Assembly: GCA_014169315.1 (NCBI GenBank)
Contig: AP022133.1
Coordinates: forward strand, 496,001 to 560,000
Direction of reading: 5' to 3'
Length of the DNA stretch: 64,000 bases
Source of the DNA: Enterobacter cloacae
Lineage (GTDB): Bacteria; Pseudomonadota; Gammaproteobacteria; Enterobacterales; Enterobacteriaceae
Positions 24,318 to 33,645 of the stretch are shown piece after piece. Both the position numbers and the translations under genes were made by a program. Every line of letters begins with the position of its first letter. Within the stretch, counting starts at the first letter, position 1. Under the pieces are notes generated by a model. The model searched no databases and had not been told where the DNA came from. It was given only the letters and a program-made list of their open reading frames with translations.

Positions 24318-25514
24318 GGAAGCTGCGATTAAGTGGTCCGCAGCTCCCGATATGACGCCCCAAACCGTCCTTTATCGACGTCCTGTGGCTCAATTTTCCA
24401 ATTTTCAGCCCAAAATCGTCTCTTCGTGGCTGATTTTGGCCCTGTTTCAGGCCAATTTCCTCATTTCAGGTAGATCTCGCCTGTGCCCGTATCAATTGGT
24501 CAACTCGAACCAGGTTCGCCAGGGTGAATAACATCGCCAGTTGACTGTCATTTTTAGCCAGCCCCTTGTACCTGGCTTTGACGAAACCAAACTGACATTT
24601 TACTATCCGAAATGGATGCTCAACCTTCGCTCGGATACTCGCTTTCAGGTATTCGTAACGGATGGCCAGCTTGTTCTTGCGCGGGTGTTGCTTCAATGCA
24701 TTCACTTTGCCGGGACGCTTGGCGATAAGCCAGTCTGCGCTGACATCGCTGAGCTCATCGCGCTTTTCGGCCCCCTGATAACCAGCATCGGCTGAGATAA
24801 ATTCTTCATCGCCATGCAGTAACTTGCCAACCTGATTGAGGTCGTGCTCGTTAGCCGCCGTGGTCACCAGACTGTGGGTCAGGCCACTTTTGGCGTCCAC
24901 GCCAATGTGCGCTTTCATGCCGAAGTACCACTGGTTACCTTTCTTGGTCTGGTGCATGTCTTCATCACGGCTGTTGTGTTTGTTTTTGGTAGAGCTGGGG
25001 GCTTGAATGATGGTGGCATCCACCAAGGTGCCCTGGGTCATTAGAACGCCACACTCTGCTAGCCAGTGATTAACGGTACTGAAGATTTTGCGGGCCAGTT
25101 CATGCTGCTCCAGCAAATGCCGGAAATTCATGATGGTAGTGCGGTCTGGAATGGCTTTATCCAGTGACAGGCGAGCAAATTGGCGCATGGAGGCGATTTC
25201 ATAGAGGGCATCTTCCATGGCCTCATCGCTCAGGTTGTACCATTGCTGCATGCAGTGAATACGCAGCATGGTTTCCAGCGGATAGGGCCTGCGACCATTA
25301 CCGGCCTTGGGATACACAGGCTCGATAACGCCAAGTAATTTGTCCCAGGGAAGCAAGTCATCCATTCTGCCAAGGAAAACTTCTTTGCGGGTCTGGCGGC
25401 GTTTACTGGAAAACTCACTGTCGGCAAAAGTCAGTTGCTGGCTCATCCGGTTACTCATTCTGGGTTCAGGTTACAACACGATGATCTCACATCTCGGACT
25501 TATTCGCACCTTCC
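24318..25514 (-). mobile_element. IS5-family insertion sequence (1197 bp)
   Basis: The left end GGAAGCTGCGATTAAG (24318-24333) and the complement of the right end, GGAAGGTGCGAATAAG (25499-25514), agree at 14 of 16 positions. CTAA duplications flank the element. It carries one transposase ORF on the minus strand. Length, ends and target match the IS5 subgroup (IS5/ISKpn26-like). It splits the NERD-helicase gene after its eighth codon and lies in the same orientation. Confidence 0.95.
24466..25458 (-). CDS. IS5-family transposase
   Basis: A 330-residue DDE transposase closely resembling InsH of IS5: the N-terminus contains [19 protein letters not shown], the catalytic Asp regions are [14 protein letters not shown] and [16 protein letters not shown], and the Glu region is [13 protein letters not shown]. 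The ORF is intact, so the element may be active. A second in-frame ATG at 25446 is equally possible as start. Confidence 0.93.
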   Translation of the reverse strand: MSNRMSQQLTFADSEFSSKRRQTRKEVFLGRMDDLLPWDKLLGVIEPVYPKAGNGRRPYPLETMLRIHCMQQWYNLSDEAMEDALYEIASMRQFARLSLDKAIPDRTTIMNFRHLLEQHELARKIFSTVNHWLAECGVLMTQGTLVDATIIQAPSSTKNKHNSRDEDMHQTKKGNQWYFGMKAHIGVDAKSGLTHSLVTTAANEHDLNQVGKLLHGDEEFISADAGYQGAEKRDELSDVSADWLIAKRPGKVNALKQHPRKNKLAIRYEYLKASIRAKVEHPFRIVKCQFGFVKARYKGLAKNDSQLAMLFTLANLVRVDQLIRAQARST

Positions 25515-25540
25515 CTAATTGTGGGGATGACGATTGCCAT
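25515..25540 (-). pseudogene. First codons of the NERD-UvrD helicase gene
   Basis: ATG at 25540 opens MAIVIPTI and runs into the right end of the IS. TAGGCG lies seven bases upstream, which is an acceptable ribosome binding site. The 26 bases restore an unbroken 615-codon frame with the body across the IS. The last four bases here are the target duplication. Confidence 0.8.
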
Positions 25541-25689
25541 ATTACGCCTATCAATTCATGAAAAATATAGATTTACGCTCGATTAATATTTCAGTGAATA
25601 TTCATCCAAAGCATAATTTAATTATTGTTAATGACCTTAACAGACAATATGGGAAACACAAAGGAGGCTGCACGAAATTTGTGTTACGG

Positions 25690-25722
25690 AAAAATTACTC
25701 CCTTTCTCAATCAAAAGGGAGT
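25690..25722 (-). terminator. Terminator downstream of yjiA
   Basis: On the minus strand ACTCCCTTT and AAAGGGAGT form a 9-bp stem with an eight-base loop followed by AATTTTT, just after the yjiA stop. A T-rich run on the other side may make it bidirectional. Confidence 0.8.
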
Positions 25723-25729
25723 CTGTATT

Positions 25730-26683
25730 TTATTTTTTCAGCCCCGCAAACTCTGCCCGGATCTCTTCTTCCGGCAGTTGCATACCAATAAACACCATTA
25801 CACTGCGCGGCGTTTCCTCTCCCCACGGTCTGTCCCAGTCGGCGCTGTACAGACGCTGCACGCCCTGGAACAGCAGGCGGTTCGGTTCACTGTTGATCCA
25901 CAACATCCCTTTGTAGCGCAGCAGTTTGTCAGCAAACGACAGCAGCAGGTTTTCCATTACGCGGGAGACGTCGCTGATATCCACCGGGTAATCCAGTTCG
26001 ACCACAATTGACGACACATCGTTTTGTTTATCCGCCATAAAGTGGAAGCGCGGTTTTGAGGTGACGTTCTCTTCCAGCATAAAGCCGTTGGTGTTAAACA
26101 GCTGAGACAGGTCAATATCGCCGTGCGTGACGGTGTAAATCGGGGCGCGTGAGTTAATGCGCGTCAGACGTTCGCGCAGTTTTTCGCTGGCACCTGCCAC
26201 GTCGGTTTTGGTCAGCAGAATGCGGTCGGCGTAACCCACCTGTGACTGGGCGATAGTGAACTGGTTCATCTGCTCGTCGGCGTGAACCGCATCGACCAGG
26301 GCAATCACACCGTCCAGCAGATAGCGCTGGCAGAGGATGTCATGGGAGAAAAAGGTCTGAATAATCGGGCCCGGGTCGGCCATGCCGGTGCATTCAATCA
26401 CCAGGCGGTCAAAGTCGATATCACCGCGATCGCGGCTGTCGAGCAGGTCGAGCAGGGCATCTTCTAATTCGTTAGAACGGGTGCAGCAGATGCAGCCGTT
26501 GGTCAGGGTTTTGATCTGCGTGGCGCGGTCGCCAATCAGCTGATCGTCCACCGGGACTTCGCCGAACTCGTTTTCAATGACGGCGATTTTGAAGCCATGC
26601 TGCGCATTCAGAATGTGGCGCAGCAGGGTGGTTTTGCCTGCGCCGAGGAAACCGGTCAACAGGGTGACGGTAATCGGGGTCAT
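25730..26683 (-). CDS. yjiA: COG0523 GTPase YjiA
   Basis: A 317-residue metal-binding P-loop GTPase of the G3E family. The Walker A motif GFLGAGKTT is near residue 10, the metal-binding CxCC (GCICC) near residue 65 and the nucleotide specificity motif TKTD near residue 155. The ATG at 26683 has AGGAGAG upstream; the frame runs further up without support. It ends the btsT-yjiX-yjiA transcription unit as in E. coli. Its metal client is not established. Confidence 0.92.
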   Translation of the reverse strand: MTPITVTLLTGFLGAGKTTLLRHILNAQHGFKIAVIENEFGEVPVDDQLIGDRATQIKTLTNGCICCTRSNELEDALLDLLDSRDRGDIDFDRLVIECTGMADPGPIIQTFFSHDILCQRYLLDGVIALVDAVHADEQMNQFTIAQSQVGYADRILLTKTDVAGASEKLRERLTRINSRAPIYTVTHGDIDLSQLFNTNGFMLEENVTSKPRFHFMADKQNDVSSIVVELDYPVDISDVSRVMENLLLSFADKLLRYKGMLWINSEPNRLLFQGVQRLYSADWDRPWGEETPRSVMVFIGMQLPEEEIRAEFAGLKK

Positions 26684-26693
26684 GATCTCTCCT

Positions 26694-26897
26694 TTAGCAG
26701 CAACGGATGCCGCCTTCTCCACTTCCGCCGTAGCGCGCTTCCTGGCGCTCACGGAAGAATTCGGTGTAGGTCATGTACGGCTTATCCGGATGGTTGGTCT
26801 TCATATGCTCAACGTAGTTGTCATAGTCCGGAATGCCAATCAGCATTTTCGCCGCCTGACCGAGGTATTTTTTTGCTTCGCCTAAGTTACCAAACAT
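26694..26897 (-). CDS. yjiX: YbdD/YjiX family small protein
   Basis: A 67-residue protein ([19 protein letters not shown] ... GGIRCC) matching the YjiX/YbdD family, which accompanies CstA-type transporters. It ends in a Cys pair and lies ten bases before yjiA. In E. coli it is co-transcribed with btsT and yjiA. Its molecular role is not known. Confidence 0.9.
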   Translation of the reverse strand: MFGNLGEAKKYLGQAAKMLIGIPDYDNYVEHMKTNHPDKPYMTYTEFFRERQEARYGGSGEGGIRCC

Positions 26898-26918
26898 TGT
26901 ACGTTCCAGACAGAAAAA

Positions 26919-26987
26919 GCCCGGTGGCGCTACGCTTACCGGGCCTACTGTACCGTTGTAGGGCGGGTCAGCGTAGCGCCACCCGCC
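26919..26987. repeat. Pair of REP elements (BIME) between btsT and yjiX
   Basis: Two facing palindromic units, 26919-26944 and 26961-26987, share the GGTGGCGCTACGC core in opposite orientation. Intercistronic placement after btsT would stabilise the upstream mRNA or reduce read-through. Confidence 0.8.
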
Positions 26988-26994
26988 GTTATTT

Positions 26995-29148
26995 TTAGTG
27001 GTGTGAAGAGGTCTTCACGCCGCCTTCCGGAACCGGTACATACGGAGTCTCTTTATCCGTACGACCTTCAGCGTTACGCACTTTCATCCAGGTTTTGATG
27101 CCGTAGAAGATGATGCTGTACACCACCACCAGGAACAGAATGCTCAGACCCGCGTTGGTGTAGTTGTTCACCACGATATGGTTCATGTTGGCAATCTGCT
27201 GCGCGGTCAGGTCACCGCCGCCTGCGGCAATTTTCTCTTTGTACTGGTTAGCCATGAAGAAGAAGCCTTCCAGCTGTGGGTTGGTGCTGAACAGTTTCAG
27301 ACCCAGCGCCCAGGTGGTGCAGAGCAGCAGCCACATCGCAGGAACCACGGTCACCCAGATGTATTTGGTGCGTTTCATTTTCACCAGGACTACGGTACCG
27401 AGCACCAGAGCAACGGCTGCCAGCATCTGGTTAGAGATACCGAACAGTGGCCACAGGCTCTTCACGCCGCCCAGCGGGTCGACAACGCCCTGATACAGCA
27501 GGTAACCCCACAGGCCTACGCAGCCAGCCGTACCCAGCACGCCCGCGACCAGAGAGTCGGTTTTCTTCAGGAACGGTACGAAGTTACCGAGCAAGTCCTG
27601 CAGCATGAAGCGGCCTGCACGGGTACCGGCATCCAGCGCGGTCAGGATGAACAGTGCTTCGAACAGAATACCGAAGTGGTACCAGAAGCCCATGTCCGCC
27701 CACGGCAGCACTTTGTGGAACACGTGTGCGATACCGACGGCCAGCGTTGGTGCGCCACCGGCACGGTTCAGTACGGACGGTTCGCCAATGTCTTTTGCGG
27801 TCTGCATGATCTGCTCAGGCGAGATCACAAAGCCCCAGGAGCTGACGGTCGCCGCCGCATGGGCGCTGGCATCTTTAAGCTGCGCCATGATCATTGCCGC
27901 GTTGTCACCGCCCATCTCATGCAGGTTTGGCATGGTAATGCCCAGGCCCGCTGGTGGGGTGTTCATCGCGAAGTACAGACCCGGTTCGATGATGGAGGCG
28001 GCAACCAGAGCCATGATCGCCACGAAGGATTCCATCAGCATTGCGCCGTAACCGATCAGGCGTGCGTCGTTTTCATTCGCCAGCAGTTTTGGCGTGGTAC
28101 CGGAGGAGATCAGGGCGTGGAAGCCCGAGACCGCACCACACGCGATGGTGATGAACAGGAACGGGAACAGCGCGCCTTTCCACAGTGGACCGGTGCCGTC
28201 GATGTACTGCGTGACCGCAGGCATTTTCAGATCCGGGTTGAGGATCACGATACCCAGTGCCAGACCGACAATAACGCCGATTTTCAGGAAGGTTGCCAGG
28301 TAGTCACGCGGAGCCAGAATCAGCCAGACCGGCAGCAGGGCGGAGATAAATGCGTAACCGACCAGTGCGAAGGTGATGGTGGTGTCTTTGAAGGTCAGCG
28401 CCGGACCCCAGTACGGGTCGTGTGCAATCACTCCGCCGAAGTAAATGGACGCGACCAGCAGCACAATACCAATCACCGACACTTCGCCCACGCGTCCCGG
28501 ACGCAGGAAGCGCATGTAGATACCCATGAACAGCGCAATTGGCACGGTTGAGCAGACGGTGAACACCCCCCACGGGCTTTCGGCCAGCGCTTTCACCACG
28601 ATCAGTGCCAGCACCGCAAGGATGATGATCATAATCAGGAAGCAGCCGAACAGGGCGATCGTTCCCGGCACGCGGCCCATCTCTTCTTTGACCATCTCAC
28701 CCAGAGAGGCACCGTTACGGCGAGAAGAGATAAACAACACCATGAAGTCCTGCACTGCACCCGCCAGCACGACGCCTGCGAGCAGCCACAGGGTACCTGG
28801 CAGATAGCCCATTTGCGCGGCCAGCACCGGGCCGACCAGCGGACCTGCACCCGCAATCGCGGCAAAGTGGTGACCAAACAGCACGTAGCGGTTGGTGGGC
28901 ACGTAGTTCAGGCCGTCATTGTTAATGACCGCCGGGGTAGCACGCGTCGGGTCGAGTTTCATGACCTTCTGCGCGATGTACAAGCTGTAGTAGCGATAAG
29001 CCACAAGATAGACGGAAACAGACGCCACCACGATCCACAGGGCGCTTACGTGTTCGCCCCGGCGTAATGCGACAACCGCCAGACAGAAAGCGCCGAGGAT
29101 CCCGAGTAATGCCCAGGGCACGTGCTTCAGTAGTTTTTTAGTATCCAT
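26995..29148 (-). CDS. btsT: Pyruvate/H+ symporter BtsT (CstA family)
   Basis: A 717-residue inner-membrane carrier of the CstA family with many transmembrane helices and the conserved [28 protein letters not shown] near residue 90. E. coli BtsT (YjiY) is a high-affinity pyruvate transporter induced by the BtsS/BtsR two-component system. The same gene order with yjiX and yjiA downstream, and the BtsR-type site upstream, identify it. ATG at 29148 has AGGT upstream. Confidence 0.94.
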   Translation of the reverse strand: MDTKKLLKHVPWALLGILGAFCLAVVALRRGEHVSALWIVVASVSVYLVAYRYYSLYIAQKVMKLDPTRATPAVINNDGLNYVPTNRYVLFGHHFAAIAGAGPLVGPVLAAQMGYLPGTLWLLAGVVLAGAVQDFMVLFISSRRNGASLGEMVKEEMGRVPGTIALFGCFLIMIIILAVLALIVVKALAESPWGVFTVCSTVPIALFMGIYMRFLRPGRVGEVSVIGIVLLVASIYFGGVIAHDPYWGPALTFKDTTITFALVGYAFISALLPVWLILAPRDYLATFLKIGVIVGLALGIVILNPDLKMPAVTQYIDGTGPLWKGALFPFLFITIACGAVSGFHALISSGTTPKLLANENDARLIGYGAMLMESFVAIMALVAASIIEPGLYFAMNTPPAGLGITMPNLHEMGGDNAAMIMAQLKDASAHAAATVSSWGFVISPEQIMQTAKDIGEPSVLNRAGGAPTLAVGIAHVFHKVLPWADMGFWYHFGILFEALFILTALDAGTRAGRFMLQDLLGNFVPFLKKTDSLVAGVLGTAGCVGLWGYLLYQGVVDPLGGVKSLWPLFGISNQMLAAVALVLGTVVLVKMKRTKYIWVTVVPAMWLLLCTTWALGLKLFSTNPQLEGFFFMANQYKEKIAAGGGDLTAQQIANMNHIVVNNYTNAGLSILFLVVVYSIIFYGIKTWMKVRNAEGRTDKETPYVPVPEGGVKTSSHH

Positions 29149-29263
29149 AGTAAGACCTGGTTTTTTATGTGAAGAAAAAAGGGTCAGGGTTCGTTGAGGA
29201 GGTATTGATTAATGCTGGAGCGATCGTGCCAGAGTGTCGCGTGTGTCAAGGACGGTAAATCGG

Positions 29264-29292
29264 TGAGTGGTTGAAAGCGATGAGTAAGCGGT
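29264..29292 (-). promoter_or_regulatory. BtsR-type binding site upstream of btsT
   Basis: On the minus strand ACCGCTTA (29292-29285) and ACCACTCA (29271-29264) are separated by exactly 13 bases. This fits the motif reported for E. coli BtsR, ACC[G/A]CT[C/T]A-N13-repeat (recalled). It lies about 115-145 bases upstream of the btsT start. Confidence 0.8.
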
Positions 29293-29340
29293 CAAAGGTG
29301 GCGGCGAGTGGTTCAGACCCGCCGTCAGTGGATGAAATTA

Positions 29341-29356
29341 TGTGATTGAGATCACC
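29341..29356. promoter_or_regulatory. CRP-like site upstream of btsT
   Basis: TGTGA-TTGAGA-TCACC differs by one base from the CRP core. It is upstream of the BtsR site. E. coli btsT is CRP-dependent, so the combination is expected. Confidence 0.65.
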
Positions 29357-29359
29357 TGA

Positions 29360-30253
29360 TTAGGGTGCAGACTCCTGTGCCAGATAGGCTTCCAGCGTCT
29401 TCACGAACTTCTCTTTCAGCCACACCGGCTCTAAAATCTGAATGTTCGGCAGCCAGTAGAAAAGCAGCGGCAGGATCTGGTTCTCATGTGCCGCCAGGCA
29501 GCGGAGCGTGACGCCACCGCTTTCCTCACCCAGTAGTTCTTGTTCTGGCAGTAAATTGCGGCGCTGGAAGTAGTGCGAAATATTACGATTGATAAATACT
29601 TTCACTTCGAAAGTACTCTCAGACACCCACGGATCGAGGCGTTTCTCCAGTAGCTCAATCACGTGCTCCTCAGGCATAAATGTGCTTTTCTGAATATCAA
29701 GCCAGCTAATCTGACTCAGGGAGAAGGATTTCAACCTGCTATTTTCGGTGGCTTGTAAATACCATATATTTTTTTGGTTAATGAGTTTGTAGGGATTAAT
29801 CAGACGGGTTTTGCCTTTATACACAATCTGGCAAACATTACGATTCTTAATCGATTTCTCAATTTTCGATAAATGGCGGCGAATATCACGCTGTACGGTA
29901 TGCTCTGCATCATTTCCAAGAATAAGAATATGATTTTCGTCAACGCGGGATTCAAGTTTTTGCCAAAAATCTGTATTTCTTTCCGGGAAAAAATTATCAG
30001 CATTCAGGAAGTTAGAGATGGTGTGGTGCAGGCCTTGTCCATAAGTTGATTGTGCGGTGTGGATCAAACGATATAGCCCATTACCGGTATGTTCCACTAT
30101 CGGGGAGAGCGCATTTAAATCACGGTAGACGGTACGCTCGGTAATTTTAAATTTTTCCATCAGCGCGCTGCGGTTTACCACACCGTTTAAATGTAGCTCC
30201 ACCAGAATATCGACCAGACGTTCAGCCGAGCGGCTCCGCGTCGAATTAGCCAT
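29360..30253 (-). CDS. WYL-domain transcriptional regulator (DeoR-type HTH)
   Basis: A 297-residue regulator with an N-terminal winged helix (about residues 8-60, VNRSALMEKFKITERTVYRDLNAL) and a WYL domain (INPYKLINQKNIWYLQATE near residue 155), followed by a WCX-like C-terminus. WYL proteins sense nucleic-acid or nucleotide ligands and often regulate stress or defence genes. The gene is more A/T-rich than its neighbours, which suggests acquisition. Its target is unknown. Confidence 0.8.
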   Translation of the reverse strand: MANSTRSRSAERLVDILVELHLNGVVNRSALMEKFKITERTVYRDLNALSPIVEHTGNGLYRLIHTAQSTYGQGLHHTISNFLNADNFFPERNTDFWQKLESRVDENHILILGNDAEHTVQRDIRRHLSKIEKSIKNRNVCQIVYKGKTRLINPYKLINQKNIWYLQATENSRLKSFSLSQISWLDIQKSTFMPEEHVIELLEKRLDPWVSESTFEVKVFINRNISHYFQRRNLLPEQELLGEESGGVTLRCLAAHENQILPLLFYWLPNIQILEPVWLKEKFVKTLEAYLAQESAP

Positions 30254-30433
30254 AAGGTATTCCTGTTTATTTAAGGGATATGCGCTGAATTATGCGGGTG
30301 GCACTGACAGGAAATGTCAGTATTCAGACGCAGAAAATTTATCTTATGGTTATATAACGGCGTGATTTAGCGGAAACCTTAGTATTTTTTGCGGGAAACG
30401 CGCTGGCCGCGGGGTGCGCCAGCGCGTGGCAGA

Positions 30434-30946
30434 TCAGACGGTTGCTTCTGACTCCATCATCACCGGGTGGAAGTTGCGTTTAAAATAGATCAGGCCGTGG
30501 CCCTCTTCGCTCAGAATGATGTTTTTAATTTCAACAAGATAAACCAGATGCGTGCCGATGGTTTGCACCTGGCTTATCTCCCCTTCAAGGCTTGCCAGCG
30601 CGCCTTTGAGCACGGGTTGTGTCAGCGGGCCTTTCTGCCAGCAGGAGAGGCTAAAACGCTCCTCCATCGTCATGCCGGTCATCCCGGCAAAATGGCGAGC
30701 CATGAGCTCCTGCTCATGGTTGAGCACGTTGACGCACAGTTTACCGTTCCCCTGAAACACCGGGTTCATCGCGCTGTTGGCGTTAATACAGACCATCAAC
30801 GAAGGGGGCGTGTCCGTGACCGGGCAGACGGCGGTGGCGGTAATGCCGCAGCGACCTGCATCGCCCTCAGTGGTGATAATATTGACCGCCGCCGACAGGC
30901 TGGCCATCGCATCGCGAAAACGCAGGCGTTGTTCATTTGATTGCAT
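30434..30946 (-). CDS. hpaC: 4-HPA 3-monooxygenase reductase HpaC
   Basis: A 170-residue flavin reductase that uses NADH to supply reduced FAD to HpaB. The flavin-reductase-like split-barrel pattern is visible (GRCGITATAVCPVTDTPPSLMVCIN, KLCVNVLN, IGTHLVYLVEI). It lies 17 bases after hpaB, as in E. coli W, and is the last gene of the hpa cluster. Confidence 0.94.
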   Translation of the reverse strand: MQSNEQRLRFRDAMASLSAAVNIITTEGDAGRCGITATAVCPVTDTPPSLMVCINANSAMNPVFQGNGKLCVNVLNHEQELMARHFAGMTGMTMEERFSLSCWQKGPLTQPVLKGALASLEGEISQVQTIGTHLVYLVEIKNIILSEEGHGLIYFKRNFHPVMMESEATV

Positions 30947-30963
30947 TGAAACCTCCCGCTGCG

Positions 30964-32526
30964 TTATTTCAGCAGCTTATCCAGCATGTTGATATCGCTG
31001 TTGTTGTGCAGGTGTGGCACCGTCCAGCCGTGTTGGTCGTACTCGGACATGCAGCGGTCGACCATCGCCATCATCTTGTCCATGTTGCCGGAGCTCTGCG
31101 CCTGGCGCAGACACTGCAGGCGAATTTCATCCTGGCTGCCGGAGTAGTTGATCTCATACAGCTCGTGACGACCGCCAAATTCGCTACCGATGGCATCCCA
31201 CATCAGTTTCAAAATCTTGATGCGTTCAACGTGATCCATGCCGTTGGAGCCACGCACGTATTTCGCCAGATACTGGTCAATCTGCGGGTTGTTCAGGTCG
31301 CGGGCGCTGGACGGCAGGTAGATAAGACCGCTGGTAACGTTACGTTCGATGATGTTCTTGATCTTCGCGTAGGCCATTGGGGCCATCACGCGGTAGGTTT
31401 GCAGCGCGGCATGATCCGGCAGATACGCGCCATTCACCCACGGGGTAGCTTCGGAGCACATGGAGTCACTCAGCGCCCAGAACATATTGCGCCAGGCCAC
31501 CACTTCGCCCAGATCGGCCTGTACGCCGCGGAACTCCAGGGTGCCGGTACATTCCAGTGATTTTTTCAGCAGGGCGGTGATGAAGTCGAGTTTGACTGCC
31601 AGACGCACGCAGGCCTGCAGCGGGTACATCCGCGCAAAACCACCTTCCATCGTCCAGCGACGGCAGCGATCGAAATCGCGGTAGATCAGCACGTTTTCCC
31701 ACGGGATCAGCACATGATCCATCACCAGAATGGCATCGTTCTCGTCGAAGCGGCTGGAGAGCGGGTAGTCGTACGGAGAACCGGTTGCGCCAGCCACCAT
31801 TTCGTAGGAGGCGCGGGAGATGAGCTTCACCCCTTCGGCATCCATCGGCGCGACGAACATCAATGCGAAGTCCGGGTTTTCACCCATCACCTGCGCAGAG
31901 CCGAAGCCGATCATGTTGTAGTGGGTCAGCGCCGAGTTGGTCGCCACCACTTTTGCACCGCTGACGATGATCCCGGCATCGGTTTCTTTTTCCAGCTTGA
32001 TGTAGACGTCTTTCACCTCGTCCGCCGGTTTATGGCGGTCAATCGGTGGGTTAACGATGGCGTGGTTGAAGTACAGCCCCGTTTCCTGGATGCGGGTGTA
32101 CCAGTTGCGGGCGTTCTGCTCGAACTGGCCGTAGAAGGCCGGGTTGGCTCCCAGCGCGCAGCCAAACGCTGCTTTGTAGTCCGGCGTGCGACCCATCCAG
32201 CCGTAGCTCAGGCGTGACCACTCGGCGATGGCGTCACGCTGCTGGCGCAGGTCGTCGGCACTTTTCGCCACGCGGAAGAACTTGTGGGTGTAGCCGCCGC
32301 TGCCGGTATCAGTGCCCCAGCACAGCGTGTCCTGCATGTCGGGTTTGTGCAGCGCGTCGTACATCTGGGCGATGGAGGCTGCCGCGTTGCGAAACGCCGG
32401 ATGGGTGGTGACGTCTTTGACGCGCTCGCCGTAGATATAAATCTCACGACCATCCTGCAGGCTTTTTAAATACTCTTCGCCGGTTAACGGACGTTTGGCA
32501 TCAGCGCGGAAATCTTCAGGCTTCAT
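30964..32526 (-). CDS. hpaB: 4-HPA 3-monooxygenase oxygenase HpaB
   Basis: A 520-residue FADH2-dependent aromatic hydroxylase, which converts 4-hydroxyphenylacetate to 3,4-dihydroxyphenylacetate with FADH2 from HpaC. The N-terminus MKPEDFRADAKRPLTGEEYL is characteristic. The start is ATG at 32526; the longer frame to 32643 runs into the upstream palindromic repeat region. hpaBC has its own promoter region (32527-32665), activated by HpaA in E. coli W. Confidence 0.95.
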   Translation of the reverse strand: MKPEDFRADAKRPLTGEEYLKSLQDGREIYIYGERVKDVTTHPAFRNAAASIAQMYDALHKPDMQDTLCWGTDTGSGGYTHKFFRVAKSADDLRQQRDAIAEWSRLSYGWMGRTPDYKAAFGCALGANPAFYGQFEQNARNWYTRIQETGLYFNHAIVNPPIDRHKPADEVKDVYIKLEKETDAGIIVSGAKVVATNSALTHYNMIGFGSAQVMGENPDFALMFVAPMDAEGVKLISRASYEMVAGATGSPYDYPLSSRFDENDAILVMDHVLIPWENVLIYRDFDRCRRWTMEGGFARMYPLQACVRLAVKLDFITALLKKSLECTGTLEFRGVQADLGEVVAWRNMFWALSDSMCSEATPWVNGAYLPDHAALQTYRVMAPMAYAKIKNIIERNVTSGLIYLPSSARDLNNPQIDQYLAKYVRGSNGMDHVERIKILKLMWDAIGSEFGGRHELYEINYSGSQDEIRLQCLRQAQSSGNMDKMMAMVDRCMSEYDQHGWTVPHLHNNSDINMLDKLLK

Positions 32527-32665
32527 AGGGACCTCGTAACGGAATAGGATTGTTAAATTTATGTTTTGTTTTTGTTGTTTAATTGAAGCGTGAGAGAGGC
32601 GGCAGGTGAAGGGACGATTGGGACAACGACGGGTACTTTTCACGATAGATCGCAGAGTGTGATTT

Positions 32666-32743
32666 CCCTCACCCTAACCCTCTCCCAAAGGGAGAGGGGA
32701 CGGTTACTCCCTCTCCCTTTGGGAGAGGGCAGGGGTGAGGGGA
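32666..32743. repeat. Inverted pair of dispersed 33-bp palindromic repeats
   Basis: A CCCTCACCC...CTCTCCC-AAA-GGGAGAGG unit is followed, in inverted orientation, by CCCTCTCCC-TTT-GGGAGAGGG...GGTGAGGG. Related units occur at 36649-36737 and 58285-58317. The last codons and the stop of hpaA lie inside this structure. It can fold into one long hairpin or two local ones between hpaA and hpaB. Confidence 0.85.
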
Positions 32744-33636
32744 ACAGGCGACACGGGTACTTTCTGCGCCCGATAGCTGCTGGGTGAGCACCCCACTAAG
32801 CGGTTAAAAAACCGCGCGAAATAGGCCGGATCTTTAAACCCCAGTTGCCAGGCAATTTCACTCACCGGGCTGTCGGAAAACAGCAGCAGCCGCCTGGCTT
32901 CACGCAACTGCCGGTCGAAGATCAACCGTTTTGGCGGCCGGTTGGCGAAGCGACGGCAGATATCGGTCAGTCGGGATTCGGTAAGGTGCAGCTCGCTGGC
33001 GTAATCCGGCACCGTCCAGTGTTCATGGTAATGGACGTCAATCAGCTGGTTAAAGCGCTGGAACAGCTTCAGCTCGCCGCGCATGCCGTTTGCGGCATGG
33101 TCGTCGAGTTTGGCGTTGCGCAGTAGCAGAGTAAAAACTGCCTGTGCCAGCAGCGCCAGCGTATGCTCGCGCCCGGGCAGCTGTTCCGTGGATTCGCGCT
33201 CAATCAGCTGCCAGTAGTGTTTCAGTGCCGCCAGCTCGTCGGGTTTATCGGCCAGTGACAGGCAGATGCCCGGCAGGCCGAAGGCTTCCCGCGTGCCGGG
33301 GTAGAGCACCTCTAACAGCGGCCAGATCAGATCGTCGCGCACCGTCAGCACGTGCCCGTCACTGTCGGATTCGGTGATAAACGCGTGCGGTACCGACGGT
33401 GGCGTTAAGACAAACAGCGGAGCCTGCACCGAGTAGCGGTGATCGTCGAGCTGCAGCTCAATCTGCCCGGTATCGAGAAAGTGCATCTGAAAATACTGGT
33501 CGTGACGATGCGCCTGCATGTCGCGGCCAAAAAAGGCCGCCATGCGGGCGAACGACTGGTAGTGCACATCGTCAGTACCCAGACTTTCGTCGTACTCTTT
33601 GCTGATGTCGATATTGGCGACGGGGCTCTGGCACAT
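32704..33636 (-). CDS. hpaA: AraC-family activator HpaA
   Basis: A 310-residue regulator with an N-terminal cupin-like sensor (HRHDQYFQMHFLDTGQIELQ near residue 45) and a C-terminal AraC helix-turn-helix pair (about residues 205-295, ending DPAYFARFFNRLVGCSPSSYR). HpaA activates hpaBC in response to 4-HPA in E. coli W. The last twelve or so residues (PLTPALSQRERE) are encoded by a dispersed palindromic repeat, so the C-terminus has been extended or replaced by repeat insertion. Confidence 0.93.
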   Translation of the reverse strand: MCQSPVANIDISKEYDESLGTDDVHYQSFARMAAFFGRDMQAHRHDQYFQMHFLDTGQIELQLDDHRYSVQAPLFVLTPPSVPHAFITESDSDGHVLTVRDDLIWPLLEVLYPGTREAFGLPGICLSLADKPDELAALKHYWQLIERESTEQLPGREHTLALLAQAVFTLLLRNAKLDDHAANGMRGELKLFQRFNQLIDVHYHEHWTVPDYASELHLTESRLTDICRRFANRPPKRLIFDRQLREARRLLLFSDSPVSEIAWQLGFKDPAYFARFFNRLVGCSPSSYRAQKVPVSPVPLTPALSQRERE

Positions 33637-33645
33637 AACCGTTCC

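Noticed and set aside
27178..28551. 457-codon plus-strand ORF opposite btsT
   Set aside because: Its product is His/Gln/Arg-rich without domains and mirrors the high-GC codon bias of btsT on the other strand.
32666..32743. CRISPR-like array, considered because of recurring CCCTCACCC units
   Set aside because: There are only inverted pairs, no regular spacers and no cas genes; these are dispersed palindromic repeats.
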